This document shows positions 11,121 to 21,314 of a stretch of 64,000 nucleotides of DNA, in pieces (positions within the stretch are counted from its first letter, which is position 1; each line of letters starts with the position of its first letter). Where the stretch lies: NCBI GenBank assembly GCA_037953745.1, contig JBAKBP010004417.1:1-64000 (forward strand), read 5' to 3'. Origin of the DNA: Lithodes maja (Eukaryota > Arthropoda > Malacostraca > Decapoda > Lithodidae). The notes under the pieces were generated by a model that ran no database searches, had not been told where the DNA came from, and saw nothing but the letters and a program-made list of their open reading frames with translations. The position numbers and the translations under genes were made by a program.

Positions 11121-11434
11121 CATTGGGGGTAAGGTTGTTTTTTGGTCTATTCATATACTGTATATATTTATTTATGTTCTAGTTTCCTCCCTAGACCTTC
11201 ATCAATCTTGAACTAACTACCCCAAGACCCTCCTTCAAGATATATAGGCTATGTCCCGGCCGAAGGACGGTTCCTCCTAAATTACAGGATCACTATCGCT
11301 CGCCAGGAAAAAAAATCGACAACTAAATGATACAAAACAGTCTTAATATTGCGCAAAAGGTCTTAAAATCGCCAAACTAATGTGGCTAAGCATGAGGTAG
11401 AAGGGTGTCCAGAAAAATCGACCATCTCCCCTTA
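11121..11434. mobile_element. TTAA family A element, copy 4
   Basis: Internal family A landmarks are present in order: TTTGGTCTATTCAT, TTTCCTCCCTAGACC, GGCCGAAGGACGG and CTCGCCAGG. It ends CATCTCCCCTTAC, with the last TTAA base mutated. Confidence 0.75.
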
Positions 11435-11685
11435 CATTGCGTGTATATCAATTGTGTGTAATTACAAAAACTGTATTATAATAGTTAATGAATAACATGT
11501 TCCATTCACAAATCTATCCAGATGGTTGTAATTCCACGAAGACAAACACAGAGGTTCACGAATGTTTATAAGTTCAAGCAGCCAAATAAGTTATGTCTCG
11601 GCACCAATTATGTTTTGATCAATAATTGGTATCAGCAATATTTACACATGATTTCTTCTTTTTTGAGTGAAATATACAACTATAG
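11435..11685. other. Unassigned AT-rich stretch
   Basis: This lies between a family A copy and the LINE. It holds a short chance frame (11522-11764) that runs into the LINE in another frame. I see no recognisable gene. Confidence 0.5.
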
Positions 11686-11862
11686 TTCCTACATGAATTC
11701 ATCAACCTCTGGGACAACTTCTACAACCAGCCTACTCTGTTCCGCAAGGATGGCACTCATCTAAACCCTGTGGGTTCAGCACGCATGGGTCGTCTCCTAC
11801 ACGAAGCAGTCCGCAGCCATGGATCAAAAAACGCCATCCGAGAAGAAGCAGCAGTGACATAA
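11686..11862 (+). pseudogene. C-terminal remnant of LINE ORF1 (SGNH esterase type)
   Basis: A frame ending at the TAA at 11860-11862 encodes LWDNFYNQPTLFRKDGTHLN, then PVGSARMGRLLHEAVRS. The DGTHLN block carries the D-x-x-H pair of SGNH/GDSL hydrolases. This kind of esterase domain is known from ORF1 of CR1/L2-type LINEs. An in-frame stop at 11683-11685 and loss of everything before it show that the element is 5' truncated. ORF2 starts 83 bases downstream. Confidence 0.75.
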
Positions 11863-11945
11863 ATCATCCAACGCCAAGAAAAAAACAGAGGCAACCGAGG
11901 ACCACCAGCGATAAGGACCGAAGACAGCGAGGACCGAGGACAGCC

Positions 11946-14825
11946 ATGAACATAAATGTAGATCCGACAAGAACCAAAAATATTATTAAAGAGCGTTCCG
12001 TGAGTTCTAAAATAACAAATTTAAAGGTTTTCTATGCAAACGCTCGTAGCATACGCAATAAATTTTCAGATTTAGAGGAGCTAGTATTTACAGAAAATTA
12101 TGATGTGATTGGCATAACAGAATCTTGGCTCAATACAGAAGATAGAGACTTTTTAGCAGAGTATTCACTTCCCGGTTATGTAATGTTTGAGAAAAGCCGA
12201 ATAGATCGAAATGGAGGTGGCGTTTTACTTTATATCAAAGAAAGTCTTAACCCTACCCTCTTGTCAAAACCTCAAATTGTGAACGTCGACGCATCTTTTG
12301 TGCTAATAAAGAATAATAAAGGTACAAAAATAATACTTGCATTAATATACAGACCTCCAGCTCAATCAGTGCAAACTGACCGAGAAATTTATGAACAAAT
12401 TGCAGATGTAAGTAACTCACAAGATACCGTAATTTTTGGCGACTTTAATTTACCTGTGACCAAGTGGGGCGATACTCTTACTTCACACTCCGGACATGAC
12501 TTGTATACGAACTTACAAGAGAGTTCGCTTTATCAATTTGTTCGAACGCCGACCCGTGGTAATAACGTTCTTGACATTGTACTTGCAACAAAAGAAGAAT
12601 TAATAGAGAATTTGAATGTTGGTGATGAATTCAGTAACAGCGACCATCGTACGATAACTTTCACTTTAAACTTTACTAGTAATGAACCAAATAGTAGCAT
12701 CGAAAAAGTCCCTAATTTCAAGAAAGCAAACTTCCATAAACTTAGAGCTATGTTTAAAGAAACTGACTGGAGCTTTTTAATTAACAATAATGACATAAAT
12801 ACATCTTGGAAGTTATTCGAAACCACTTACCTAAAAGCAGTGCAAGACTGCATACCATCGAAAATACGGCGTCCAGGCCATAATAATAAGCCCAAATGGT
12901 GGAATAAAGATATTTCAAACTGCCTGCTTGCTAAAAAATTTGCTAATGATAGATTAAAATCCTCACAAAATGACGAAGAACGGGTGAAATTTGTAGAGCT
13001 ACGACGCAAAGCCAAAAAGTTAATTAAGCAAAGTAAAAAGACCTTAGAGTTACATATTGCGAATCAAAGTAAAACAAACCCGAAAGAATTCTATAGTTAT
13101 ATCAGAAAGAAAAAAGTAGTTACTTCAACTGTTGGACCGTTAGTCGATGAAAATGGAGAATACACCAAAGACGAAGTACAAATGAGTAATGCCCTCAATA
13201 CCTTCTTTGCATCAGTTTTTACAACAGAAGACCTCAGTGATATCCCTACACCATCGCCGATTCAGATTGATAATTCAGATGTTCTAAGCAATATCACCGT
13301 TACAGAGAGAGAAGTATTGAATTGTTTAGATAAACTCAAGGTAAATAAAACGCCTGGACCTGATACAATCTCGCCTAGAGTTCTGAAGGAAGCTAAGGAT
13401 GAGCTCCCCAAACCACTGACATTACTTTTCAATAAATCCTTGCAGTCTGGAACTATGCCTGATCAGTGGAAGCTAGCCAACGTAACACCGATATTCAAAA
13501 AAGGCAGCAAATCCCTACCCAGTAACTATCGTCCAATTAGCTTAACCTCAGTTGTATGTAAAATGCTAGAAACGGTCATACGAGACAGACTCGTAAATCA
13601 CTTAGAGGAAAATAACATACTTAAAGATACTCAACACGGCTTTCGTAAAAAACGTTCCTGTTTAACAAACCTCTTAGACTTCTTCCACGATATCCTCAAC
13701 CTCTACGATGAGAGTAAAGCTGTAGATATTATATACCTTGATTTTCAAAAGGCCTTTGACAAAGTTCCCCACAAACGTTTACTGCTAAAACTAAAAGCGC
13801 ATGGAATACAAGACGGTGTGTTGAAATGGATAGAAAATTGGCTCAGCGACAGAAAGCAAAGAGTAGTCATAAACGGTAAGGCATCTAAATGGACCAATGT
13901 AAGTAGCGGGGTACCCCAGGGATCGGTACTAGGACCAATTCTCTTTCTAATTTACATCAACGACATAGATGAGGGCCTCACCTGTACAATCTCAAAATTT
14001 GCTGACGATACAAAAATTGCAAATAGCGTACTCTCAAAAGAACAAGTTGACGATATGCAACACAATCTAGATAAATTGTCATGTTGGGCCCAAATTTGGC
14101 AAATGAGTTTCAATGCGGATAAATGTAAAGTACTACATATCGGATACCTAAATGAGAAAGCAAACTATTCGATGAATGGCACTCAGCTTAAGAATGTAAA
14201 CAGAGAAACCGATCTGGGAGTAACAATATCGAGTAACCTAAAACCGAGTCAACAATGTTCAGAAGTTGTTAAGAAGGCAAACAAAATAATTGGCTTTATA
14301 GGCAGGTCATTTGAGCATAAATCCAAAGAAGTTATCCTAACCCTTTACAATTCCTTAGTCCGCCCTCTTCTGGAATACTGCGTTCAATCCTGGTGCCCTT
14401 ATTACCAAAAAGATATAAACAAGCTAGAACGAGTTCAACGTAGAGTTACCAAAATGATACCTAGCCTAAAGAACAAACCATACGAAGAGCGTCTTAGAGA
14501 ATTAAATCTATTTCCTTTAACCCAGCGCAGATTAAGAGGTGACTTAATTCAAGTGTTCAAAATCATCAAAGGCATCGACAATATGAACTGTAGTAAGTAC
14601 TTCACTATCGACCAATCTAATTACACGCGGGGAAACGGTTGCAAAATTATTGGTAAATCTTTTAACTCACACGAATCTAAGAATTTCTTCTTCAATCGAG
14701 TTGTCAACTTGTGGAATGGGCTTCCCCGAAACGTTATAGACTGCATCACCGTTGATTCATTTAAACTCCGCCTAGACAAATATCTCGCTTCAAACCCGCG
14801 ACTGACTGCGTTTGTAAATGAATAA
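11946..14825 (+). CDS. LINE ORF2: endonuclease-reverse transcriptase (CR1/jockey-like), intact
   Basis: The 959-residue protein nicks target DNA and copies its own RNA there (target-primed reverse transcription). The N-terminal apurinic-type endonuclease shows YANARSIRNK (near 30), ITESWL, GDFNLP (near 165) and SDHR (near 233). The central reverse transcriptase shows NYRPISLT, the HGFRKKRSC block, DFQKAFD, SGVPQGSVLGP and the active site FADDTKI (near 687). The C-terminal region has RPLLEYCVQSWCPYY and a final WNGLP motif, usual in this LINE group. All catalytic residues are visible and the frame is unbroken. The chosen ATG lies 83 bases after the ORF1 stop. Because ORF1 is truncated, this copy probably cannot move by itself but could supply enzyme. 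Confidence 0.93.
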   Translation: MNINVDPTRTKNIIKERSVSSKITNLKVFYANARSIRNKFSDLEELVFTENYDVIGITESWLNTEDRDFLAEYSLPGYVMFEKSRIDRNGGGVLLYIKESLNPTLLSKPQIVNVDASFVLIKNNKGTKIILALIYRPPAQSVQTDREIYEQIADVSNSQDTVIFGDFNLPVTKWGDTLTSHSGHDLYTNLQESSLYQFVRTPTRGNNVLDIVLATKEELIENLNVGDEFSNSDHRTITFTLNFTSNEPNSSIEKVPNFKKANFHKLRAMFKETDWSFLINNNDINTSWKLFETTYLKAVQDCIPSKIRRPGHNNKPKWWNKDISNCLLAKKFANDRLKSSQNDEERVKFVELRRKAKKLIKQSKKTLELHIANQSKTNPKEFYSYIRKKKVVTSTVGPLVDENGEYTKDEVQMSNALNTFFASVFTTEDLSDIPTPSPIQIDNSDVLSNITVTEREVLNCLDKLKVNKTPGPDTISPRVLKEAKDELPKPLTLLFNKSLQSGTMPDQWKLANVTPIFKKGSKSLPSNYRPISLTSVVCKMLETVIRDRLVNHLEENNILKDTQHGFRKKRSCLTNLLDFFHDILNLYDESKAVDIIYLDFQKAFDKVPHKRLLLKLKAHGIQDGVLKWIENWLSDRKQRVVINGKASKWTNVSSGVPQGSVLGPILFLIYINDIDEGLTCTISKFADDTKIANSVLSKEQVDDMQHNLDKLSCWAQIWQMSFNADKCKVLHIGYLNEKANYSMNGTQLKNVNRETDLGVTISSNLKPSQQCSEVVKKANKIIGFIGRSFEHKSKEVILTLYNSLVRPLLEYCVQSWCPYYQKDINKLERVQRRVTKMIPSLKNKPYEERLRELNLFPLTQRRLRGDLIQVFKIIKGIDNMNCSKYFTIDQSNYTRGNGCKIIGKSFNSHESKNFFFNRVVNLWNGLPRNVIDCITVDSFKLRLDKYLASNPRLTAFVNE

Positions 14826-14886
14826 CTTTATTTTATCCCCCACTCAGTTACTAACCCATCTGTCCCCTACTAACTTCCTAATCCTG
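14826..14886 (+). other. LINE 3' UTR
   Basis: About 60 bases after the stop (GTTACTAACCCATCTGTCC and neighbours) match the second LINE copy at 45440-45500. The match ends at CTAATCCTG, which marks the element's 3' end. Confidence 0.8.
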
Positions 14887-15031
14887 CCACGGACATTAGT
14901 TCCAGGGCAGTAATTCCCTTTCCAATGTTCCCTTACCCACTCTAAACCACTGTTTGGACACTTGATCCTCAGTGTTTTGGAGGACAAGCAACCGAGAAGG
15001 GTCATTAGATCTGTTGTTGCTTGATTTCCTG

Positions 15032-15036
<5 letters not shown>
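14887..15036. other. Unassigned spacer
   Basis: No recognisable feature is seen between the LINE end and the CT microsatellite. Confidence 0.4.

Positions 15037-15128
<92 letters not shown>
15037..15128. repeat. (CT)n microsatellite
   Basis: About 45 uninterrupted CT units. The overlapping long frames on both strands are repeat artefacts. Confidence 0.98.
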
Positions 15129-15130
<2 letters not shown>

Positions 15131-15466
15131 TCCCCCTCTCTGCTACCAATACTCAGGAGATTGGCCAGCTTCCGGGGTAAGATATAAGTATGGTGATGCA
15201 TTGATTCCATGGGCTTGGGGCTTTATGCTGATTACACTGCCTCTCCTTCTGTTGCCCTTACACTGCACTACCATAACACTAGAGAGAGATAACACTGTAG
15301 CCGGTGTTAGATGTACAGCCAGAAATGTACACTGAAAATCGTATTGTCTGTATTCATTAAGGGCGGGGGGGGGGGGGGGCAATTTGGGCAAATAACACTT
15401 ACATTGACTACAGAGCACCTATTCGAGAGCCAACTTACGCTTAAAATGATGAAAGGTGGTGAAGAC

Positions 15467-15518
<52 letters not shown>

Positions 15519-15872
15519 TGTATATATATATATATACAATATTTCTTTTCATATTAGTTGGTTAGAAGGCATATAATCATCATTCTTGAGGTCTCTGGGA
15601 GAAGCCGTTTCCATGATCGTGTTTGCTTGTGTATAAACACATACAAACAAACATACCCCTTGCTGAATACCTTTCCACGCCAAAACTTTCGTCAGGATTG
15701 GCAACATAGAGCTATTAAAGAATTATTGTAATTAATACCTCAACGCAGAAATCCAAACAATTAAACAATGTTTAATTATTACCCGCTTATAAGTTACAAA
15801 ATACAGCATCGAGTCCCAACCAAAGTTACAAATCATAAAGTTGTAGATTTCTGTACACTCCAAATATCAAAT
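15129..15872. other. Unassigned, with G-run and (AT)n
   Basis: A G-run lies at 15362-15379 and (AT)n at 15469-15516, with a second short TA block to 15536. I see no gene or known element in the rest. Confidence 0.5.
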
Positions 15873-15902
15873 ATATAACACGGAAGGGCTTCCGTGTTAT
15901 AT
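15873..15902. repeat. Perfect short palindrome
   Basis: ATATAACACGGAAG and its exact complement are separated by only GG, giving a 14-bp stem. It lies next to a family A fragment. It could be a foldback end or a fortuitous hairpin; there is no poly-T tail to suggest a terminator. Confidence 0.8.
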
Positions 15903-15904
15903 AA

Positions 15905-16090
15905 GGCGGTAAGGTCTATTTATTGGTCTATTTATGTATTTAGTTTATAGTTTCCTCGCTAAACCTCCATCAAGCTAAACAAAATATATGAATAGTTTAA
16001 GCATTCTTTATCATGCAGTTGTGTAGTGGACTTAAGCATGGACACTCTTCCTGACTGTCGGTGGTTCGAGTCCGGCTGGGAATATAGGAA
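15905..16090 (+). repeat. Family A fragment joined to a tRNA-derived SINE head
   Basis: 15905-15980 is a fragment of family A (TTTCCTCGCTAAACCTCCAT). It is followed by a tRNA-like stretch at about 16020-16082 with box A-like TTGTGTAGTGG and a perfect box B, GGTTCGAGTCC. Acceptor pairing is not convincing, so I call it a SINE head and not a tRNA gene. Confidence 0.6.
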
Positions 16091-16125
16091 CATTTAGTAG
16101 CTCACGTTTACTTGTAAGATATACA

Positions 16126-16130
<5 letters not shown>

Positions 16131-16164
<34 letters not shown>
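16131..16164. repeat. (TA)n microsatellite, left flank of solo LTR
   Basis: Pure TA repeat directly left of the solo LTR. A second TA tract resumes directly right of it at 17975. Confidence 0.95.
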
Positions 16165-16165
<1 letters not shown>

Positions 16166-16167
<2 letters not shown>

Positions 16168-17974
16168 TGACGTCTACCAGCGTTGGCAGAATCGCCTCTC
16201 GTTAGCCACTAGCGCTCGCCAGGGACATCGAAATGGGCTGCAGTTATCAGAGAATGTTGTTCTTTCTTTCCTAGTAACCGCATTGTCACAGACAGTCCAG
16301 TGGTGGTCTTTGTTTTCGTCTGTGACAACGGGAAGTATTTTATATCATTGATAAAATATAAGATGCATTGTGTGAAGTTGTAAGGAGAGAGAGAGAGCGG
16401 GCAGCGTGGTGGTAACATGTGCGTGTGTATGTATGTGCTGCCTCCCTCGCGCGGGCTTTCCCACGCCCTTGATTGGCTGGCAGATCTTGGCGCGGCCAGG
16501 ACGCCTGCTGTCTTGTGACGTCTCGGCTCGTGATTGGCCGACCATCGCGCCTTTGCGGGCTCCTGTGTAACTTCCCTCCTACATGAGGGTCCCCAGGAGC
16601 TGTCCTCGTCAGGACAGGCTTGGCGCGCGTGCTTCTAACATCCCCTTGCATCCCCCGATCACCACCTTTATCACCGTTTCTGTCACTCGATTCTCTCTTT
16701 CCATACTCTAACCTTTATTAACTGCACAACACTCCCCTTGGGTTCTGCATACGGTTTCCATAGCCGGCCCATTGTATTGCATGCGCCGTCCTCAGAGATA
16801 TTTACATGTACTTAGAATAGGTTTGAGGGTTCTTAGTTAGTATAGGTTAAGAACTCTGTGTGTCTCCATTATTGATTTAGTGTTTCTGCTCTTTCATTTA
16901 ATGCTAGACTGGGATAGGGTAACTGTAGTCGTTGTCTCCGATGTGTGTACGGTTTGCTTATACCTACACGACTTCGACCGGTCCTGTGGTAGCCTGGGTT
17001 GTCTTTTCGGTTGCGTCCTTTGCGAGTGCAGCATTGTGTTGACTGAGGGTTTTGGCCTGTACCAGTTCCACACTTTGCTGGCTCTTTGCTTGTCTTTAGA
17101 GGGTCGCCAGGATAGAACCAGATACTTGTGATCTGGATCTATCAAGAGAGCCCCCTCGTCAATTAACGTAACTTAAAGGATGCAGTCTTAAGGACATCGC
17201 TAGGGTACGAGCCTGTCTTGCTCAACCCCAGTTCCTTACCTAGAGTACCCCAGCTAGACATTATTAATTGAGTAAACACTTGTTAGTATTTAATATAAGC
17301 TCTTTGATATGTGTGCATTATTATTCACAGCATTTATTAGTCTAGGTTGTTGCTGAGCCGCACAACCATAGCAGACTGTTTCGTTGATGAGGAAGTACTT
17401 CTTTTTTAGTGTCGAGCATTGCTACCGTTGCGCATTTATAGTATTCTCGTGTCAGTTAACATTATATGTCCTATATTTTAGTGAATTCGATTTACACATG
17501 TGGTTTCCTGCCTCCTGCCTTTATATAGTTCTAAGTTTAAGATACGAGCATCTTATGAGCATCTGACTTTCTTCAGAAGTTTCCAGGTCTATGCTGTAGG
17601 ACTATACTTCACTTTCTTTCAGAGAGGAGTGAAGAGTTTATTGTTGTTTAGAGTAACTGTATTGAAGCATCTTTTTATTGTATTAAATCTTGCAGTGATT
17701 TAATTGATCTTTCCATAGATTCCTTTTATGCATTTTAACGTAACTTGCATCTTGTTTATCAGGCTATACCAGTGCAGGTTAGCCTGAAGTAGAGTACATT
17801 TATGCCCAGTTAAGGATACCCCGCTATCGCAGATTAACCCTGGAGGGTATAGGTGTTTTGTTCGCCGGCATATAAGTTAGAGGGTTTGGATCTAGCGTAC
17901 CGTTGTTGCATAGTGCCCTATTACTAGTCCAATCATTGAGTGCCCTTGTTTTATTCGTAGCCCCGGTCGTAACA
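16166..17974 (+). repeat. Solo LTR of a diverged Gmr1-like family (1809 bp)
   Basis: It begins TGTGACG and ends CGGTCGTAACA, the same ends as the LTRs of elements 1 and 2. Its length (1809 bp) matches theirs (1799, 1811 and 1818 bp). Near the end, GGTGTTTTGTTCGCCGGCATA parallels the GGTGCTTTTGTTGTCTGGAG block of the others. No primer-binding site or Gag-Pol follows, so the internal part has been lost, probably by LTR-LTR recombination. It is flanked on both sides by TA repeats. Open frames inside (16880-17131, 16340-16651) are not conserved as proteins. Confidence 0.75.
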
Positions 17975-17996
17975 ATATATATATACAGTATATACC

Positions 17997-18054
<58 letters not shown>
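17975..18054. repeat. (TA)n microsatellite, right flank of solo LTR
   Basis: TA repeat interrupted once near 17988-18000. Confidence 0.95.
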
Positions 18055-18061
<7 letters not shown>

Positions 18062-18067
18062 ATGTAT

Positions 18068-18223
18068 GTAGTAAAATTCGCAGGAAGAACTATACATTGG
18101 AACACCAAGCTTTTCGTCTATTCTCTCAAGACATCTTCAGTGTAATTAATATGAAGATGTCTTGAGAGAATAGACGAAAGCTTGGTGTTCCATTTGTTCA
18201 ATTGTCCTAGCGAGTTTTACTAC
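18068..18223. repeat. Long near-perfect hairpin
   Basis: The core left arm (18099-18139) pairs with the right arm (18152-18191) with a single unpaired T, leaving a 12-base loop. Pairing resumes further out (GTAGTAAAA at 18068 with TTTTACTAC ending 18223), giving an overall stem of about 75 bp with mismatches. Read on the minus strand, the left arm contains CTGAAGA, then GTCT...AGAC that can pair, then GAAA. This resembles the core layout of a hammerhead ribozyme. The right arm has ATGAAGA in place of CTGAAGA. It could be a piece of a Penelope-like element or a hairpin RNA source. Confidence 0.8.
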
Positions 18224-18879
18224 ATAATTTGATTACACGTATTTGTGATTTAACCTCCATTTATATACATACAAACTTACAATAGAAGGGTTTCCAATTC
18301 AAACAACAATATTACATAAGGATAAACTCAACACACCTTCAGATATTATATACACCTGTGAGAGCATTCAGGCCTGTCACTCATGCACAGTATTCACAGT
18401 ACTTGAACCTGCTTATTTTGTTTTATTTATTTATTATTCTTATCATGCAAATGCTCTATTTCTCTTCTCATATCCAGGCAAATAGACGGTAAAATAGATA
18501 TCGTCTTCTTTGCGCTTGTCTATCTATCTATCCATCTATCTATATACTCAGGCCCAATCTCCACTTTTTCCTTTTTTTTTTGGGGGGGGGGGGGGGGCTT
18601 GTACCAGATTTTTTTTTTTTTTAATATCATTTGTTAAGTACTCAAATGTCCTCTTTCTGCTCTCGTATCCAGGACAAATAAGAGATCAAATATACATACA
18701 GTATATATTCTTCTCCATTCCGTCGACCCGAGTTCCATGTTCATTTACTTTTATGGCACACGTCGTGGGAGCGTTACTTATTGGAATTTAACAGCTATAG
18801 CCCGTTCCAGAGTGCCGTTCCAGAGTGCCGTTCAGAAAATAATCCATCCAGTAAATTTATTAAAAAGGTTCAGTAACTA
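18224..18879. other. Unassigned, low complexity
   Basis: The stretch contains a CTAT-rich tract (18520-18545), a T-run then G-run (18570-18598) and a T-run (18609-18622). I see no gene. Confidence 0.5.
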
Positions 18880-19092
18880 TTAACACTTTGCGTAACGACG
18901 TCTTTTTTACCTGATTTCAGCTACATTGAGACGATTTTAGAAAGCTAAGGAAGAATATAGGGTACCTAAAAATAATTAATTGAGACAGTCTGTAGCCTAT
19001 TAATGGGTAGACGTCCTTCCCAAGCTAAATAACATAATCTAATCATTGCCAAAAGGTAGTATAGAAGGATGTCACCGGTACTGAATGGGTTA
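18880..19092. mobile_element. TTAA family B foldback MITE
   Basis: It begins TTAACACTTTGCGTAACGAC and ends GTCACCGGTACTGAATGGGTTA. The first and second halves are imperfect reverse complements (AGACGATTTTA...AGCTAAGGAAG against CTTCCCAAGCTAA...). The RNA would fold into one long hairpin. Its right TTAA has become TTAC and is shared with the family A copy that follows. Confidence 0.75.
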
Positions 19093-19453
19093 CGGGGGGA
19101 TGGGCGTATTTATTTGCTCACTTGTATATTATTTTATCATGTTTTAAGTTTCCTCCCTAGACCTCCATCAAGCTTAAGATAAAAAAGAACACCCCCCCCA
19201 AGACCCTCCTTCATGATTAGTTGTACATTTTTCGATAGAAAAATGTCCCGGCCGCTGGTCAATTTCTCTTAAACTACAGGCTCGCTATCACTCGCCAGGA
19301 AGGAATCAACACCTAAATGACACGAAAAGTCTTAATATTAACACAAAATTGATGAGGCGACAAGCTAATGGGTCGAACGTCTTAGCATCTCAAAACTAGT
19401 GGGGCTAAACCTGAGGAAGAAGGGGGTCCAGAAAACGACCCATCTCCCCTTAA
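19090..19453. mobile_element. TTAA family A element, copy 5
   Basis: It starts with a variant end (ACGGGGGGATGGGCGTATTT) that is also seen at 39433. It contains the family A body and ends CCCATCTCCCCTTAA. Confidence 0.8.
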
Positions 19454-19563
19454 ACACGAAGTTAGTGTTAATTAGTATTACGCGGATCGGGGAACTTTGT
19501 CAAATAATCTAAACTTTGTGTTGGGAAAAATGAAAGTTTGACAGGATTACAAGGATCTATTAA

Positions 19564-19655
19564 TTAAGGGGAGGCGGGTCGCTTTTCTGGTCACCCTTCT
19601 TCCTCGTATTTAGCCCCATTAGTTTTCAGATTTATGACGTTCGGCTTTTCCAGCC
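19564..19655. mobile_element. TTAA family A end fragment
   Basis: Begins TTAAGGGGAGGCGGGTCG and keeps only the first 90 bases of the family in inverted orientation (TTTAGCCCCATTAGTTTTCA). Confidence 0.7.
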
Positions 19656-19872
19656 GTGAGATTGGAAATCTAAATTTTTTGTTTAACCTAGGTACAGTAC
19701 AATGCTTATTCTACCTTAACTACTAGGTCACATACGACCTTTGGCGACCGTGAGTTCCCACCATAGTACATACACATATACACTGGTGAGAAGTACGTGT
19801 AGACTAACACAGGCTGACAGTTAAGCAGCTTGGCTAGGAAGGGACCACAATACAATCTTCGTCGGGATAGCT

Positions 19873-19942
19873 GAAAACAAACTTTAGGATTCTGGGGGAT
19901 TCGAACCCTCGACTTCGCGGTCAGCGCACAGCGCCCTAGACC

Positions 19943-19945
<3 letters not shown>
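19873..19945 (-). repeat. tRNA-derived SINE head
   Basis: On the minus strand GAGTGGTCTAGGGCGC is a D-arm-like block and GGTTCGAATCC is a perfect box B. The 5' acceptor half is replaced by the CA strand of the adjoining microsatellite. It is therefore a SINE head or a truncated tRNA gene. Confidence 0.6.

Positions 19946-19947
<2 letters not shown>

Positions 19948-19996
<49 letters not shown>
19948..19996. repeat. (TG)n microsatellite
   Basis: About 24 uninterrupted TG units. Confidence 0.97.
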
Positions 19997-19999
<3 letters not shown>

Positions 20000-20819
20000 A
20001 CATGTGTTGTTATTTGGTTGTATATACAGTATTTATTACAATATTTGTGCAAACCTTTTGGTACTAAAATATTATGTTTTCCTTCCATGGTTTACAGAAT
20101 AACTTTGAAATACCCTTTCCATTTCATATACCACCATCACTAACAGCCAGTCTTTAAGCGTAATGCCGACGCTTTCCATTCGCATATCCAATTGTTTTTA
20201 TCTTGATCCAAAGTAAAGTTACCGAACTTGTTATAATCCGATTGCGTGTTGGAGGTTGGTGAACGTATAAACCTGCTTATATTTTCTCTTATGCTGGCTT
20301 TCAACCAGGAGGCATGCTAGAAGTAACACTTTTACTGACAAAGGTGGAATGCAAACTCAGCATATTCGTTTTTATTTTCGCTATTATTCGTTTTATTTTA
20401 TTTTTGATCGTTGCTACATACCTGGTTGAGATATATGTTTTGCTATGCATTTATTTACTACAGCAGTGTGGTCGGCAACCCATCTAGGGGAGACAACCTT
20501 ATAAAAATCCAGGTGAATGGGACTCTTCAGCCTTGGTCGGCAAACTGTCTAGGGGCGTAAACCTGATACAAATCCGTACTGCTGACCTAAGTGTAAGGCA
20601 GGTTAGTGGATGGACTAGCCGAACACCACTGTAGAAAAATTGTGCTAAAAAGATACACAGAGGGCCTTGGAGTCGGACGGATCATAAATTGGGTGGTCAA
20701 TCATGCAAGTCCTTCAGTAAACTGGCTCGGGTTGTCCCTCTTACAGAGGATAGGTCCGCTTGGGGGCATTCTGTGTATGGCCACCCTCATTAAGGGGAGT
20801 AAGGCGTCCGGCAACAGAT
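19997..20819. other. Unassigned; possible LINE/SINE 3' end with GATA tail
   Basis: Two related segments (GGTCGGCAACCCATCTAGGGG at 20471 and GGTCGGCAAACTGTCTAGGGG at 20536) form a short direct duplication. The sequence AAGGCGTCCGGCAACAGATAGA near 20800 resembles AGGGCGTCTGGCATTAGATAG near 25271. Both end in GATA repeats, as 3' tails of some LINEs do. No gene is seen. Confidence 0.4.
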
Positions 20820-20852
20820 AGATAGATAGATCATTATCTGTTCACACACACA

Positions 20853-20884
<32 letters not shown>

Positions 20885-20885
20885 C
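20820..20885. repeat. (GATA)n and (CACG)n microsatellites
   Basis: GATA units at about 20817-20832 and CACG units at about 20844-20884. Confidence 0.9.
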
Positions 20886-20901
20886 TAGCTCCCCAACATG
20901 A

Positions 20902-21054
20902 ATTCATACACCTGTGGTATTCATACACCTGTGGTATTCATACACCTGTGGTATTCATACACCTGTGGTATTCATACACCTGTGGTATTCATACACCTGT
21001 GGTATTCATACACCTGTGGTATTCATACACCTGTGGTATTCATACACCTGTGGT
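20902..21054. repeat. 17-bp minisatellite, nine copies
   Basis: ATTCATACACCTGTGGT is repeated nine times without change. The open frame across it is a by-product of the repeat. Confidence 0.97.
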
Positions 21055-21314
21055 ATTCGCTGAAACATTTTTCAAACATTTAAGGATATTGGGAACATCA
21101 ATCTCTTGACCAGACTTTAAAAACCAAACCACATATTTTCGCCAGCTGGCCCACCAATACAAACTCCGCTCTGGAATTCCCGAACCTCCTAACATCCAGG
21201 CAAATGCATTTTTCCAAAACAAGCACGCTCACAGATTGGCTGACCAGTGCTACGGTATTTTATGTGTGTGTGTGTGTGTTTTTTTGTTTTTTTTACACTG
21301 CACCTACGGTAAAT
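21055..21314. other. Unassigned spacer
   Basis: Contains (TG)n at 21264-21280 and a T-rich tract to 21293. No gene is seen. Confidence 0.4.

Noticed and set aside
14844..15335. Several frames rich in Arg-Glu or Leu-Ser repeats
   Set aside because: They are translations of the CT/GA microsatellite.
16340..17145. Several open frames of 60-103 codons
   Set aside because: They lie inside the solo LTR and have no counterpart in the other LTRs as proteins.
19873..19945. tRNA gene with a perfect box B
   Set aside because: The acceptor stem cannot form because the 5' side runs into a CA microsatellite; kept only as a SINE head.
20902..21054. CRISPR-like direct repeat array
   Set aside because: The 17-base units are contiguous without spacers and the genome is eukaryotic.
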